Below the pieces are notes generated by a model. It saw only the letters and a program-made list of their open reading frames with translations, was not told the DNA's origin and did not search any database. DNA of 64,000 nucleotides. Source: Gemmatimonadota bacterium (GTDB lineage Bacteria > Gemmatimonadota > Gemmatimonadetes > Longimicrobiales > Gaopeijiaceae). Each line of letters starts with the position of its first letter. Within the stretch, counting starts at the first letter, position 1. Location of the stretch: the NCBI GenBank assembly GCA_022827345.1, contig JAJDTB010000049.1:1-64000 (forward strand), in the 5' to 3' direction. The translations under genes were made by a program, and so were the position numbers. Of the stretch, positions 9,064 to 18,029 are shown piece after piece.

Positions 9064-10253
9064 GCGGGGACCTCCACCGCGCGGCCGGCGGCGGCCATCT
9101 CCACCCAGGCTTCCCGCGAAGCCGAGGCGAGCACTCCGTCGATGAAGCGCATTCCGGCCAGCCCGTCCGCGTGGTCGGGGAAGTCGCGATCGAGAGGGTC
9201 GCCCTCATCCCCCGCAATCCTCGCCCCGATCACCCGCCCCGCATTGCGATAGATGTTCGCGAAGGCCTCGATGAAGCCCTCCGGATGCCCGGGCGGCAGG
9301 CGTGTTGCGTGTCGGGCCGCCTCGCACAGGTAGGCGTTGCCGCGGGTCAAGCGGTGGCGGGGCGCATCGGCGTGCAGCACATCGAGGTGGTTCGGCTCCT
9401 CCTGCCGCCACACCAGTCCCGCACGTTCGCCGTAGACCCGCAGCGTCAGCCCGTTCTCCTCGCCCGCCGACACCTGGCTCGCGTAGCAGACACCACGCGC
9501 GCCGCCCGCGAAGCGCACCAGGATCGCCGCGTCGTCCTCCATCGCGCGCCCCGGCACCAGCGACGCGAGTTCGGCGAAGACGGCTTCGATCTCGAGCCCC
9601 GTGACGTAGCGCACGAGGTTGTGCACGTGCGACCCGATGTCGCCCATCGCCGACGTTGGCCCCGCCTGCGACGGATCCTGGCGCCACGACGCCTGCTTGT
9701 GGCCGCCCTCTTCGAGGCGGGTCGAGAGCCAGCCCTGCGGATACTCGGCCACGACCTTGCGCAGCTCGCCCAGCGCGCCCGACCGCACCAGGTGGCGCGC
9801 CTCCTTGACCATGGGGTAGCCGGTATAGTTATGCGTGAGCGCGAATACGAGGCCGGTGCGCTCCACCGCGCCGCAGAGATCCTCGGCATCGGCCACCGTG
9901 GTCGTCATGGGCTTGTCGCAGACGACGTGGATGCCGGCGTCCAGGAAGGCCGTCGCGACCGGGTGGTGCAGGTGGTTGGGGGTGACGATCGACACCGCGT
10001 CGATGCGGCGGTTCGCGTCCAGCGCGGCCTCCGCGGCGGCCATCTCGCCGAAGGAACCGTAGACGCGCCGCGCGTCCAGGCCCAGTTCGCGCCCCTGCGC
10101 CCGGGAACGGTCCGGGTGCGATGCGAAGGCGCCCGCGACAAGCTCCCACTCGCCGTCCAGCGCCGCGGCCATCCGATGCACCGCCCCGATGAAGGCACCG
10201 GGCCCGCCGCCGACCATGCCGTACCGGAGCTTCCGGCCCAGGTGGGGGTTCAT
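9060..10253 (-). CDS. Gfo/Idh/MocA family NAD(P)-dependent oxidoreductase
   Basis: 397 residues. ATG 10253 ([17 protein letters not shown]) was chosen because the Rossmann fold starts at once with [12 protein letters not shown]; upstream sequence is arginine-rich read-through. Characteristic motifs are [30 protein letters not shown] with its conserved lysine, [10 protein letters not shown] and [10 protein letters not shown]. The family oxidises or reduces sugar hydroxyls, for example glycosides to 3-keto-glycosides. It lies 16 bases after the MFS transporter and is coupled to the downstream isomerase, pointing to one catabolic unit. Confidence 0.88.
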
Positions 10254-10269
10254 GCCGCGCGCGCCGCGT

Positions 10270-11763
10270 CTACGACAGCCGCTCCGCCCGGTATCCGCCG
10301 CGGCGCCGCTCCCGCACATACAGCGTCCCGAAGACGACGATCAGCACGCTGCTGAACGGGACCAGCGACCGGAACGACACAAGGCCCCCGTGGTTTTCCG
10401 CCGGGTTGAGGATCTCCTGGGCGCGCTCCACCGTCGGCGAGGTCGAACCGGACCCGATCAGCGCACGGAGCGCGTTGGCCGTCTCGACCGGCGGCAGCGA
10501 GTCGTTCTCCCTCACGTACTCGAGCACCCCGACGACCACCTCCTGCGCCGCCCGCAGGTCGTCTCCCGCGGGACCCGGCGTCCGCAGCGACTCCGAATCG
10601 AGCGCGCCCGCACCTTCAACCAACACCAGGTAGGTGCTGCTCTCCACGAGCAGGGGGTGCGCCTCGCGATCCGCGATCTCACCCATCCACGGCGCTGTAA
10701 CGAGCCCGACCGTGGCCATCCCCACCGTCCCCATCAACCCCAGTCCCAGCGCGCCGCTCTTCGGAATCTGCTCCGAAATGAAGCCGAGCATCGTCGGCCA
10801 CATGTAGCAGACGCCCACCGCAAACACCGTCGCGGCCGCCACGGCAACCCCCACGGATCCCCCACCGCTCAGCCAGAGCAGCCCCACCGCCGAAATCACC
10901 GCGGAGGCGAGCAGGATCCCCGTCGGCGACAACCGGTGCACGACCGGCCCGGCCCAGAACCGCATCACCGCCATGATCCCGTTGATGTACACGAGCACCA
11001 GGATGCCGGCCATTCCGCCAGCCTCCAGCACCGCGGGCAGCCAGCGGTTCGGCCCGAGTTCGATCGACGCGGTAACGGTCGTGCAGACGAGTATCACCAG
11101 CATCAGCGGCGTGCTGAACGTGGCCCGGAACATCTCGCCCATCGAGACCCCCGAGCGCACCCCTTCCGTCCGCGGAAACCGCTGCCCCAGCAGCAGGAAC
11201 CCGTATGCCACCGTCGGGATCAGAATCAGCACCAGCTTGAGCTGCCACGAAGTCAGCCCCGCTTGGTCCAGCCCATAGGCCGCCAGCCCACCCAGGACGA
11301 TCCCGCCGGGAAACCAGACGTGGAACCGATTCAGCTTCGCCGTCTTGTCGTCCGGAAAGAGCGTCGCCACCAGCGGATTGCACGCCGCTTCGACCAGCCC
11401 GTTGGCCATCGCGATCACCAGCGCCCCCGCAAACAGCGTCGCGAACCCGCCGGCGAAGATCATCACCAGCGTGCCCCCCAGGTGGCAGGCGAAGGCCATC
11501 CGCAGCAGCGTGCGCATCCCGAGCGTGTCGCACAGAGGCGCGAAGACCACCTGCGAGAGCGCGAATCCCCACAGCGCCGCTCCGCCGATCCATCCGACTT
11601 GCGCGTTCGTCAGCACGAATTCGCCCTTCAGCGCAAACATGACCGCGCCCACCGTCGCAAAGGCCACGGAAGTCGCGATGAGCGCAACGCAGCTGCCCAG
11701 GAAGAGTCGGTCGGGGTTGAGGGCGGCGTCTTCGGCGCGGGCCGCGGCGGTCGGTTCGTTCAT
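10270..11763 (-). CDS. MFS transporter with C-terminal soluble insertion
   Basis: 497 residues with about twelve hydrophobic helices, for example VGWIGGAALWGFALSQVVFAPLCD and FHVWFPGGIVLGGLAAYG, of the sugar-type major facilitator superfamily. An insertion of about 90 hydrophilic residues (from the HPLLVESSTYLVLVEG region to NHGGLVSF) separates the last two helices, which is not typical. It sits between a TIM-barrel isomerase and a Gfo/Idh/MocA oxidoreductase, so it probably imports the sugar or glycoside handled by them. The substrate cannot be read from the sequence. Confidence 0.85.
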   Translation of the reverse strand: MNEPTAAARAEDAALNPDRLFLGSCVALIATSVAFATVGAVMFALKGEFVLTNAQVGWIGGAALWGFALSQVVFAPLCDTLGMRTLLRMAFACHLGGTLVMIFAGGFATLFAGALVIAMANGLVEAACNPLVATLFPDDKTAKLNRFHVWFPGGIVLGGLAAYGLDQAGLTSWQLKLVLILIPTVAYGFLLLGQRFPRTEGVRSGVSMGEMFRATFSTPLMLVILVCTTVTASIELGPNRWLPAVLEAGGMAGILVLVYINGIMAVMRFWAGPVVHRLSPTGILLASAVISAVGLLWLSGGGSVGVAVAAATVFAVGVCYMWPTMLGFISEQIPKSGALGLGLMGTVGMATVGLVTAPWMGEIADREAHPLLVESSTYLVLVEGAGALDSESLRTPGPAGDDLRAAQEVVVGVLEYVRENDSLPPVETANALRALIGSGSTSPTVERAQEILNPAENHGGLVSFRSLVPFSSVLIVVFGTLYVRERRRGGYRAERLS

Positions 11764-11800
11764 GCGCGTTTCCTTGCTCGGCTGCGGGTGATGGTCGGCG

Positions 11801-12727
11801 TCAGGTCGCGGACAGATAACGGTAACTGGCCTGGATGGACGCGAGCGGATCGCCCGGCTGGTCGTGCTCCACGAAGTAGTGGCGCAGCCCCGCGTGCTCC
11901 GAGTGCGCGAAGATCCCGGCCCAGTCGATCACGCCCGCGCCCACGTCGACCATCTCCCCGCCGGCGCCCAGGCCCTTGACGTGACAGAGCGGGAATCGCC
12001 CCGGGTAGGCCTCGAAGAGAGCAAGCGCATCGACGCCGCCGACCGCCGACCAGTGCAGGTCGATCTCGAGGTCGACGAGCGCCGGATCGAGGTTGTCGAC
12101 CAGGACCGTATAGCCGGTCGGCCCGGCAGGATCGTCGCCCACGATCTCGAACTCGAAGGCGTGGTTGTGATAGCCGATCCGGAGGCCGGCGGATGCGGCG
12201 GCCGCCCCGGCTTCGTTCAGGATGCCGGCCACCTCGCGGTAGCCGTCGGCGGTGCGCAGCGACTCGGGGAGCGACGGTACCACCAGCCACCCGTGTCCGA
12301 TCGCCTGCGCCGATGCAATGGACGCGTCGAGTGCGTCGCCCTGCACCAGGTCGAGCCCGACATGGGTGGCCGGCGCGGTGAGGCCGTTGGCTTCGAGCAT
12401 GCCGCGGATCTCGTCCGGCGGGTGGTCGAAGTACCCGGCGAACTCCACCTCGCGGTAGCCGATGGCGGCCACGGCGGCGAGCGTCCCGGCGACGTCGTCG
12501 GCCATGAGCGAGCGCACGGTGTAGAGCTGCACGCCGATGCGGTCGAGGGGCGGGTTGAGGGTGGGCCGCCCGCCGTCGGCTTCCCCGGCAGCTGCGTTCC
12601 CTGTTCCGTCCGGCCCGGCCCCGACCTCGGCCGCCTCTCCCGTCTCGGCTCCCTCGCCCGCGCACCCCACCAGCATCCCGGCACCGGCGGCGAGTCCCGC
12701 CGCCTGAAGGAACTGCTTCCTGTCCAT
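11801..12727 (-). CDS. exported sugar phosphate isomerase/epimerase-like lipoprotein
   Basis: 308 residues. It begins MDRKQFLQAAGLAAGAGML with Cys25 in LVGC, suggesting export as a lipoprotein, then an acidic, low-complexity linker to about residue 52. The TIM barrel follows: IGVQLYTVRSLM, IGYREVEFAGYF, IGYHNHAFEFE, DLEIDLHWSAVGG, PLCHVKG and HYFVEHDQPGDP, which carry the metal ligands. It is first of the glycoside set. An exported member of this family, with the DUF1080 protein, suggests that part of the pathway runs in the periplasm. ATG 12727 follows GAAGGAGC-like purines. Confidence 0.82.
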   Translation of the reverse strand: MDRKQFLQAAGLAAGAGMLVGCAGEGAETGEAAEVGAGPDGTGNAAAGEADGGRPTLNPPLDRIGVQLYTVRSLMADDVAGTLAAVAAIGYREVEFAGYFDHPPDEIRGMLEANGLTAPATHVGLDLVQGDALDASIASAQAIGHGWLVVPSLPESLRTADGYREVAGILNEAGAAAASAGLRIGYHNHAFEFEIVGDDPAGPTGYTVLVDNLDPALVDLEIDLHWSAVGGVDALALFEAYPGRFPLCHVKGLGAGGEMVDVGAGVIDWAGIFAHSEHAGLRHYFVEHDQPGDPLASIQASYRYLSAT

Positions 12728-12870
12728 GACTCCGCTCCTTGAAATCGTGCGGCTACAAGATGCGGCACGGGGGCGGGTGTCGCCAATGGGGGGCATTTCA
12801 CACCAGCATGGCGGCAGCACGGAGGGATCGCCGGGCCGGCGCGCTTTGGAACCGAGAGGCTCCGTTGGGA

Positions 12871-13962
12871 CTACGGGTCCGGGGAAACGAGCACCGACAG
12901 CCTCGGAAACGGGTCTCGATACCGCACCGCGATGCGGTTCCCGCGACCCGCCATTACAACGCCGGCGAATTCGTCTCGGCGCGTCTGCGCACCTGTTTTC
13001 AGATCGAGCAGGGCGAATAGTCCATTCACTTCCGCTTCCTGCCCGCGAGGCACGTGAACCTCGATCGACAGTGCCAGGTGAGTACCCAGGGCCACACCCG
13101 CGCCCGCCACGCTGTGACCGAGGTTGAACTCCGGGTCGAGGTCGGTCCTGACCGCACCGCCTGCTGCAGGAAGGACCAGAAGCTTCACGAAGTCGGGCAG
13201 ATGCGCATGCCACGCGAGCGCTCCATCGGGATGGTAGGCCCGAACCCATCCGAGGCGCGACGGCACGTGAATGATGTGGTTCGACACCTGGGAGCAAATG
13301 AGTCGCCCGCTCTGCGCCTGATCTCGCAAGTCCCATGCGATGGACTCCGGGACACCCCTCACCACCTCGGCTGCATGGTCACTCGCCGGGAACGAGCGGA
13401 GCACGGTTCCCTGCCCATCGACTTCGTGAACGGCAAGACCTTTATGTCCGCCCAGAATGAAGATCCTGCCCTGCATCGAGCAACCGTCCGAGGGCCAGAA
13501 CGGGAGCGTGAATCGCCCCCACTCGGCGTACGCAGTCCTCTCGTCGCGAGCGAAGAGCTGGATCGTTCGGGCACTGCGGTTGAGCACGGCGAGCGTGTCG
13601 TCGGTGATGCGAATGAGTGCGCTGGGACCGAGAAGCTCGTCAGGTCCCGGGCCCCTCCCGCCCAACGTGAAGGCGTGACGCCCCCGCTCGTCGAAGCCGA
13701 TGACCCGTGCAGCGAGGTCGTCGAGGATCACGACGCCTCCGGCCTCCGCGAGCAAAGCCCTCCTGATGTCCCCGAAAACCTCTTCTTCGGGGGTCTCGAG
13801 CGCTCCGACCTGGGCGACCTCGTTCCAGTCGCCGACGAACGGCCCTGGCGGCTGTACGGGCTGGGGAGTCTCGCATGCCGCGACGAGGATGCCGACCAGG
13901 CCCGTGTACAAAGCGGATCGGACAGCGCGGGGAACGGAGCGAGTGCTCTTTCTGCTACACAT
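12871..13962 (-). CDS. six-bladed beta-propeller lipoprotein
   Basis: 363 residues. The signal sequence ends in LVAAC (Cys30), so it should be a lipoprotein. Propeller blades are visible: VVILDDLAARVIGFDERGRHAFTLGGRGPGPDEL, a hallmark 'GxGPGE/DL' blade, and IIHVPSRLGWVRAYHPDG. It is related in fold but not closely to the pair at 599-3036. A good promoter lies upstream at 14023-14052. Such proteins are frequent in Gemmatimonadota, and their ligands are unknown. It stands alone between the sugar set and the hydroxyproline set. Confidence 0.72.
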   Translation of the reverse strand: MCSRKSTRSVPRAVRSALYTGLVGILVAACETPQPVQPPGPFVGDWNEVAQVGALETPEEEVFGDIRRALLAEAGGVVILDDLAARVIGFDERGRHAFTLGGRGPGPDELLGPSALIRITDDTLAVLNRSARTIQLFARDERTAYAEWGRFTLPFWPSDGCSMQGRIFILGGHKGLAVHEVDGQGTVLRSFPASDHAAEVVRGVPESIAWDLRDQAQSGRLICSQVSNHIIHVPSRLGWVRAYHPDGALAWHAHLPDFVKLLVLPAAGGAVRTDLDPEFNLGHSVAGAGVALGTHLALSIEVHVPRGQEAEVNGLFALLDLKTGAQTRRDEFAGVVMAGRGNRIAVRYRDPFPRLSVLVSPDP

Positions 13963-14022
13963 TTGTCATTCGGGGCAAGAGGCGGCGACGGGATGGCGTT
14001 CACGCGCAGTTTCCCGTTCGGC

Positions 14023-14052
14023 ACCCTAGTGCGTTCCGCAAACCCGTGTCAA
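14023..14052 (-). promoter_or_regulatory. sigma-70-type promoter for the propeller lipoprotein
   Basis: On the minus strand TTGACA (14052-14047) is followed after 18 bases by TAGGGT (14028-14023), about 60 bases before the start at 13962. The same architecture, TTGACC-N18-TAGGCT, occurs at 26816-26845, supporting a local housekeeping consensus. Confidence 0.55.
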
Positions 14053-14072
14053 GCGGTCACTTTGTGGGCAGG

Positions 14073-15083
14073 TCACCGCACCGTGAATCCTCCCGCCAGC
14101 CGATCCCCCTCTTCGGCCCGGAACCGCGCCTCGCCGGTGTAGTGGGCCTCGCCTCCCACCAGAACCGTCACGGCGTCGTGATCGCCCACCCGCGTCTCCT
14201 CGACGATGCAGCCCGTGAAGACCGCGCCGGTCACGCTCGAGAAGCGCCGCTCGTCACCCACCCCCGCCAGCCCCCGTGCCTGCTGGATGGCCATGCGGGC
14301 GGTGACGCCGCTTCCCGTGGGGCTGCGGTCGACCTGGCGGTCGGCGAAGACACACACGTTGGCGCTGGGACGGTCGTCGCCCCACCCGCCGTCGGTGAGG
14401 ATGGTGCCGTAGAGGAAGGCCAGGTCCTCGTGACCTGGATGATCCAGCTCAAGCTGCGCCTTGGCCGCGCAGGTGACCGCCCAGGCGGCGTCCACGAGTG
14501 ACCGGGCGGACGAGGTGCGCACGTCGAGGCCGAAGCGCGCCGCCGGCACGAAGGCGTAGAACGCGCCGCCGTAGCCGATGTCGACCTCGACCGTGCCCGC
14601 GCCCTCAACCTCGACCTTGGCGTCGAGCAGCGGGGCGAAGGCGCCCACGCTCTCGAAGTGCACCAGCCCCGCGTGGCCGTCCCGCACCTGGACGTGCGCG
14701 GTGACGAGGCCGCAGGGGCATTGGACGCCCACCGTGGTTCGCGGCTCGACCGCTGGGATCAGGCCCGTGTCCACCGCCCAGCGCGACACCGCGATCGTGG
14801 CATGGCCGCACATGGTCGAGTAGCCCTCGTTGTGGCAGAAGAGCACGGCCAGATCGGCGTCGGGGTGGTCGGGCTCCACCGGGATCACCCCGTACATGTC
14901 GTTGTGGCCGCGCGGCTCGTGCATCAGGAAGCAGCGCAGGTGGTCGAGGTGCTCGCGCGCGTATCGCCGCTTGTCGAGGATGGTGGCGCCCAGGATCGGC
15001 GGATAGCCCGAGGTGATGATCCGGACGGGCTCCCCACCGGTGTGCATCTCGCAGGTGTGCAGTTCGGGGATCTGGAGCTTCAT
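14073..15083 (-). CDS. trans-3-hydroxy-L-proline dehydratase (proline racemase family)
   Basis: 336 residues of the proline racemase fold. The first catalytic site is STMCGHA with Cys92. The second site reads RSPTGSG with Thr256, where racemases and 4-hydroxyproline epimerases have Cys. That Cys/Thr pair is the known marker of trans-3-hydroxy-L-proline dehydratase, which makes delta-1-pyrroline-2-carboxylate. Other family motifs are HTGGEPVRI and PRGHNDMYG. It is cytoplasmic. It lies downstream of a Na+/solute symporter and an Ntn-hydrolase, consistent with uptake and breakdown of hydroxyproline peptides. Confidence 0.85.
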   Translation of the reverse strand: MKLQIPELHTCEMHTGGEPVRIITSGYPPILGATILDKRRYAREHLDHLRCFLMHEPRGHNDMYGVIPVEPDHPDADLAVLFCHNEGYSTMCGHATIAVSRWAVDTGLIPAVEPRTTVGVQCPCGLVTAHVQVRDGHAGLVHFESVGAFAPLLDAKVEVEGAGTVEVDIGYGGAFYAFVPAARFGLDVRTSSARSLVDAAWAVTCAAKAQLELDHPGHEDLAFLYGTILTDGGWGDDRPSANVCVFADRQVDRSPTGSGVTARMAIQQARGLAGVGDERRFSSVTGAVFTGCIVEETRVGDHDAVTVLVGGEAHYTGEARFRAEEGDRLAGGFTVR

Positions 15084-15117
15084 GGCTTCGTGCCCGGGAT
15101 GAGATTCGTCATGCTAG

Positions 15118-15156
15118 TGTAAACTTAATGCTACATTCTGTCATGTCTGCTTTACA
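15118..15156. promoter_or_regulatory. AT-rich region upstream of the hydroxyproline dehydratase
   Basis: TGTAAA (15118-15123) and TTTACA (15151-15156) are inverted 27 bases apart, enclosing ACATTCTGTCATGT. It is the only AT-rich spot between the symporter and the dehydratase and may hold a promoter or operator. The dyad is imperfect, so this is weak. Confidence 0.25.
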
Positions 15157-16538
15157 TTGATGATTCGCCGGGCCGCGAAGAAGACCCCATAGGCCGCTCC
15201 AGCCGACAGCAGCCCCCACGCGGGCGGCACCATCCAGCCCGTACCATCCCACACGGCGCGCGCCACGAGCAGGGTGACGACCCCGGCCGCGGCCGCCGCC
15301 AGCGCTTCGCCCGCACCGGGGCGCCGCGAGTGCAGGCCCGCCACCACCGGCACGAAGAGGCTGACGCCCAGCAGCGAATAGAAGATCGTCAGCGACGCCA
15401 CCACGCCGGGCAGCACGATCGCCAGCAGGATCCCCGCGCCGCCGCCCACGACCGCCGCGCCGCGCGCCACCTTGAGCACCTGGCGGTCCGTGGCCCGGGG
15501 ATTGACGAAGCGCCGGTACAGGTCCTTCGACAGCGACGTCGACAGCATGAAGAGGATCGCGTCCGCCGAACTGATCTCGGCCGACAGCACCGCCGCCAGC
15601 CCCAGCAAGCCGACCCACGCCGGCACTCCCTGCGTGAGGATGACCGGCAACGCCGTCTCGGGGTTCTCCAGGCCGGGCGCAACCGCCCGCGCGACCATCC
15701 CCAGCGCAGGCGGCATGAATGCGAAGAGCATCAGCGCGACACCGCACGCCGCGACGCCGAGGCGGACCGTGCGTTCGTCCCGTGCGCCGAAGGTCTTCTG
15801 CAGGATTCCGGGCGAGACGATGAAGGCGGGCGCGAGCAGAATCAGGTACATCCACCCGGAGTCGCCGTTGCTCATGAAGTCCATGTGCCCGGGGATGGTG
15901 CGCGCGCCTTCCAGCACGGCGTCAAAGCCGCCCGCACCGTCGAAAGCCAGCGGCACGGCGATCAGGAAGCCGCATACCAGCACGACCAGCTGCACCAGGT
16001 TGACCCAGGCCGAGCTCAGCAGCCCGCCGGCGACGAAGTACACGGTCATCACCGCGCCGCCGGCGACCGCACCGAGCCAGCGGGGCGCTCCCGCGACCTC
16101 TTGGAGGATCCACGCCATCGCGATGAGCTGGGCCGCGAGGATCGCCAGCGTGCCGAGCCAGAGGAGTGCGGCCATCGCCGCCCGGACCGACGGGCCGTAG
16201 CGGTGCTCCAGGTAATCGCCGACGGTGAGGAGGGAGTGATCGCGCGCGATGCGCCACAACCTCGGGCCGAGCCAGAAGGCGAGCACCAGGGTGCCGACGC
16301 CGGCCGACCCCACCCACCACCACGCCGCGAGGCCGTTCCGGTAGCCGAGGCTCGCCGCGCCCACGGTGGACCCCGCGCCGATGTTGGCCGCGAGGAGCGT
16401 GGCGAAGAGGAGCCCGGGTCCGAGCCGGCGCCCCGCGACGAAGAAGTCGCCGGTGCCGGAGACGCGGCGACCGATCGCGAGGCCGACCGCCGTGATGAGG
16501 ACGACGTAGACGAGGAGGCCGAGAAGGGTCGGGTTCAT
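15141..16538 (-). CDS. sodium:solute symporter (SSS family)
   Basis: 465 residues with about thirteen helices. It starts LLVYVVLITAVGLAIGRR and DFFVAGRRLGPGLLFATLLAANIGAGSTVG, the classic SSS N-terminus. EISSADAILFMLSTSLSKDLYR carries the residues that bind Na+ in helix 8 of this family. The ATG overlaps the stop of the upstream Ntn-hydrolase (ATGA), and the hydroxyproline dehydratase follows. From this context it probably imports proline, hydroxyproline or a small peptide, but the family also moves sugars and vitamins. Confidence 0.87.
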   Translation of the reverse strand: MNPTLLGLLVYVVLITAVGLAIGRRVSGTGDFFVAGRRLGPGLLFATLLAANIGAGSTVGAASLGYRNGLAAWWWVGSAGVGTLVLAFWLGPRLWRIARDHSLLTVGDYLEHRYGPSVRAAMAALLWLGTLAILAAQLIAMAWILQEVAGAPRWLGAVAGGAVMTVYFVAGGLLSSAWVNLVQLVVLVCGFLIAVPLAFDGAGGFDAVLEGARTIPGHMDFMSNGDSGWMYLILLAPAFIVSPGILQKTFGARDERTVRLGVAACGVALMLFAFMPPALGMVARAVAPGLENPETALPVILTQGVPAWVGLLGLAAVLSAEISSADAILFMLSTSLSKDLYRRFVNPRATDRQVLKVARGAAVVGGGAGILLAIVLPGVVASLTIFYSLLGVSLFVPVVAGLHSRRPGAGEALAAAAAGVVTLLVARAVWDGTGWMVPPAWGLLSAGAAYGVFFAARRIINVKQT

Positions 16539-17698
16539 GCGCCGGGGCCGGTGGGGTCACTGCCCAGGTCGGTGCGATGGCCATCGGTGCGCGGTTCTCC
16601 GGCCGGTCCCGGGTCCCCGGCCGGTCCCAGGTCCCGCAGCCCGGGCAGGTCCCTCACCGCCGGGATCGACGGGAGGCCGGTGGCGGCGCGCACCGCCTGC
16701 AGGATCGCGTCGGCCATGGCCTCGGCCGCGAGGGCGCCGACCTGGCTGGTGCTGAAGCCGTCGGCGAGGCTGCCGGTGGCGAGCGAGAAGATCGTGTCGC
16801 CGTCGCCGGGGGTGTGGCTGGGCACGATCGCGCGGGCGAAGCCGTCGTGGGCCATCTGCGCGACCTTGGTGGCCTCGGCCTGGGTCAGGAGCGCGTTCGT
16901 GGCCACGAGGCCGATGGTGGTGTTCTCGCCCGGCGGCGGTGAGGGCACTTCGCCGCGGAGGATGCGCCGGGCGTCCAGGAACTCGCCGCCCGCGCCGAGC
17001 GCGCCCGCCACGACCTGTCCGGTGGCGGGATCGATGATGTCGCCGACGGAGTTGACCACGACGATCGCGCCGACCACGAGGCCGCTCGCGAGGGTGATCG
17101 AGGCCGTGCCGACGCCGCCCTTCATGGCGCTGGCGCCTCGCCCCATCTTACCCACCGTGGCGCCGGCGCCCGCGCCCACGCTCCCCTCCGCGACGAGGCC
17201 GTTGGAGGCGCCGGTGGCGGCTTCGTAACCGCAGTCGGGGCCGGGCCGCACGCCGCCCGCGACGCGCAGGTCGAAGATGATCGCGCCCGGCACGATCGGG
17301 ACGACGAGGCCGCCCCCCACGCGGTAGCCCTCGCCCCGCTCTTCCAGGTAGCGCATGACCCCGTGCCGCGTGGCAAGGCCGAAGGCGCTCCCGCCCGAAA
17401 GGACGACGGCGTTGACATCCTGCACCGTGTTGACCGGGTCGAGGAGGTCGGTCTCGACGGTGCCGGGTGCGCCGCCTCGCACGTCCACGCCACCGACGGC
17501 GCCCCCATCGGCGATGATCACCGTGCAGCCCGTGGGGTTGTCCGGATAGGTGAACTGTCCGACGCGGATCCCGGGAACGGCCGTGATCGCCCCTGCCGGG
17601 TTGTCCTCTCCGCCTCCGACTTCCTGGGCAGCAGCCGGAATCGGCGCCAGGAGAAAACCGGCCAGTGCCGCGGCCCGGATTGTTGTCTTGCCGGCCAT
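16535..17698 (-). CDS. P1 family Ntn-hydrolase (NylC/DmpA-like aminopeptidase)
   Basis: 387 residues with a signal peptide (AALAGFLLAPIPAAAQ). The family core is clear: GITAVPGIRVGQFT-like start, NAVVLSGGSAFGLA, TGASNGLVAEG, and the self-cleavage site ENTTIGLVATNA. By analogy with NylC the chain should cut before Thr260, which becomes the N-terminal nucleophile; DmpA uses Ser here. Members cleave N-terminal residues from peptides or amide oligomers. A proline-rich tail follows residue 350. The ATG at 17698 was chosen for the signal peptide. It is coupled to the symporter. Confidence 0.83.
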   Translation of the reverse strand: MAGKTTIRAAALAGFLLAPIPAAAQEVGGGEDNPAGAITAVPGIRVGQFTYPDNPTGCTVIIADGGAVGGVDVRGGAPGTVETDLLDPVNTVQDVNAVVLSGGSAFGLATRHGVMRYLEERGEGYRVGGGLVVPIVPGAIIFDLRVAGGVRPGPDCGYEAATGASNGLVAEGSVGAGAGATVGKMGRGASAMKGGVGTASITLASGLVVGAIVVVNSVGDIIDPATGQVVAGALGAGGEFLDARRILRGEVPSPPPGENTTIGLVATNALLTQAEATKVAQMAHDGFARAIVPSHTPGDGDTIFSLATGSLADGFSTSQVGALAAEAMADAILQAVRAATGLPSIPAVRDLPGLRDLGPAGDPGPAGEPRTDGHRTDLGSDPTGPGA

Positions 17699-17829
17699 GG
17701 TTCCTCCGCTGTCGTCTTGTTGTCGGCTGGCGCTCGGTTGCCACAGGGGTTGTCCACCGGCTGCCGGGCAACCCCGCACCCGCATCGTCGCTCCAAAGTG
17801 GGTACGGACGGCAGCCTGCGGCAATGACC

Positions 17830-17948
17830 GGCCAATCTGGCACTCCGGGCGGCAGAATCCGAAGCCCGGGTTCGGCCAGATTGGCAGGAAAGCCAAATGC
17901 AATCGGCCAACGGACGGCGGATGTCGGAGGGCGACCGGCCAATCTGGC
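17830..17948. promoter_or_regulatory. three GGCCAATCTGGC-type enhancer-like repeats
   Basis: GGCCAATCTGGC occurs at 17830-17841 and 17937-17948, and its inverse GCCAGATTGGC at 17875-17885. They lie 9 to 130 bases upstream of a sigma-54 promoter. Conserved repeats in both orientations are what one expects of binding sites for an NtrC-type activator. The nearest copy is unusually close to the promoter. The activator gene is not in the window. Confidence 0.6.
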
Positions 17949-17956
17949 AGGTTTGT

Positions 17957-17972
17957 TGGCACGATTATTGCT
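17957..17972 (+). promoter_or_regulatory. sigma-54 promoter (-24/-12)
   Basis: TGGCAC (17957-17962), five bases, then TTGCT (17968-17972) matches the sigma-54 consensus TGGCAC-N5-TTGCW exactly. Transcription would start near 17983, leaving a leader of about 47 bases before the 83-residue gene at 18030. Confidence 0.8.
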
Positions 17973-18029
17973 GCGGACAAAAGGCCATGATGCGCCAGCG
18001 GGGGCGCACAACGCCAGGGGGAGGGAAAA

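Noticed and set aside
10189-11979. 596-codon plus-strand frame rich in His, Arg and Gln
   Set aside because: It is antisense to the MFS transporter; low-complexity composition is typical of GC-rich shadow frames.
15330-17228. 632-codon plus-strand frame
   Set aside because: It is antisense to the symporter and Ntn-hydrolase, both with clear motifs.
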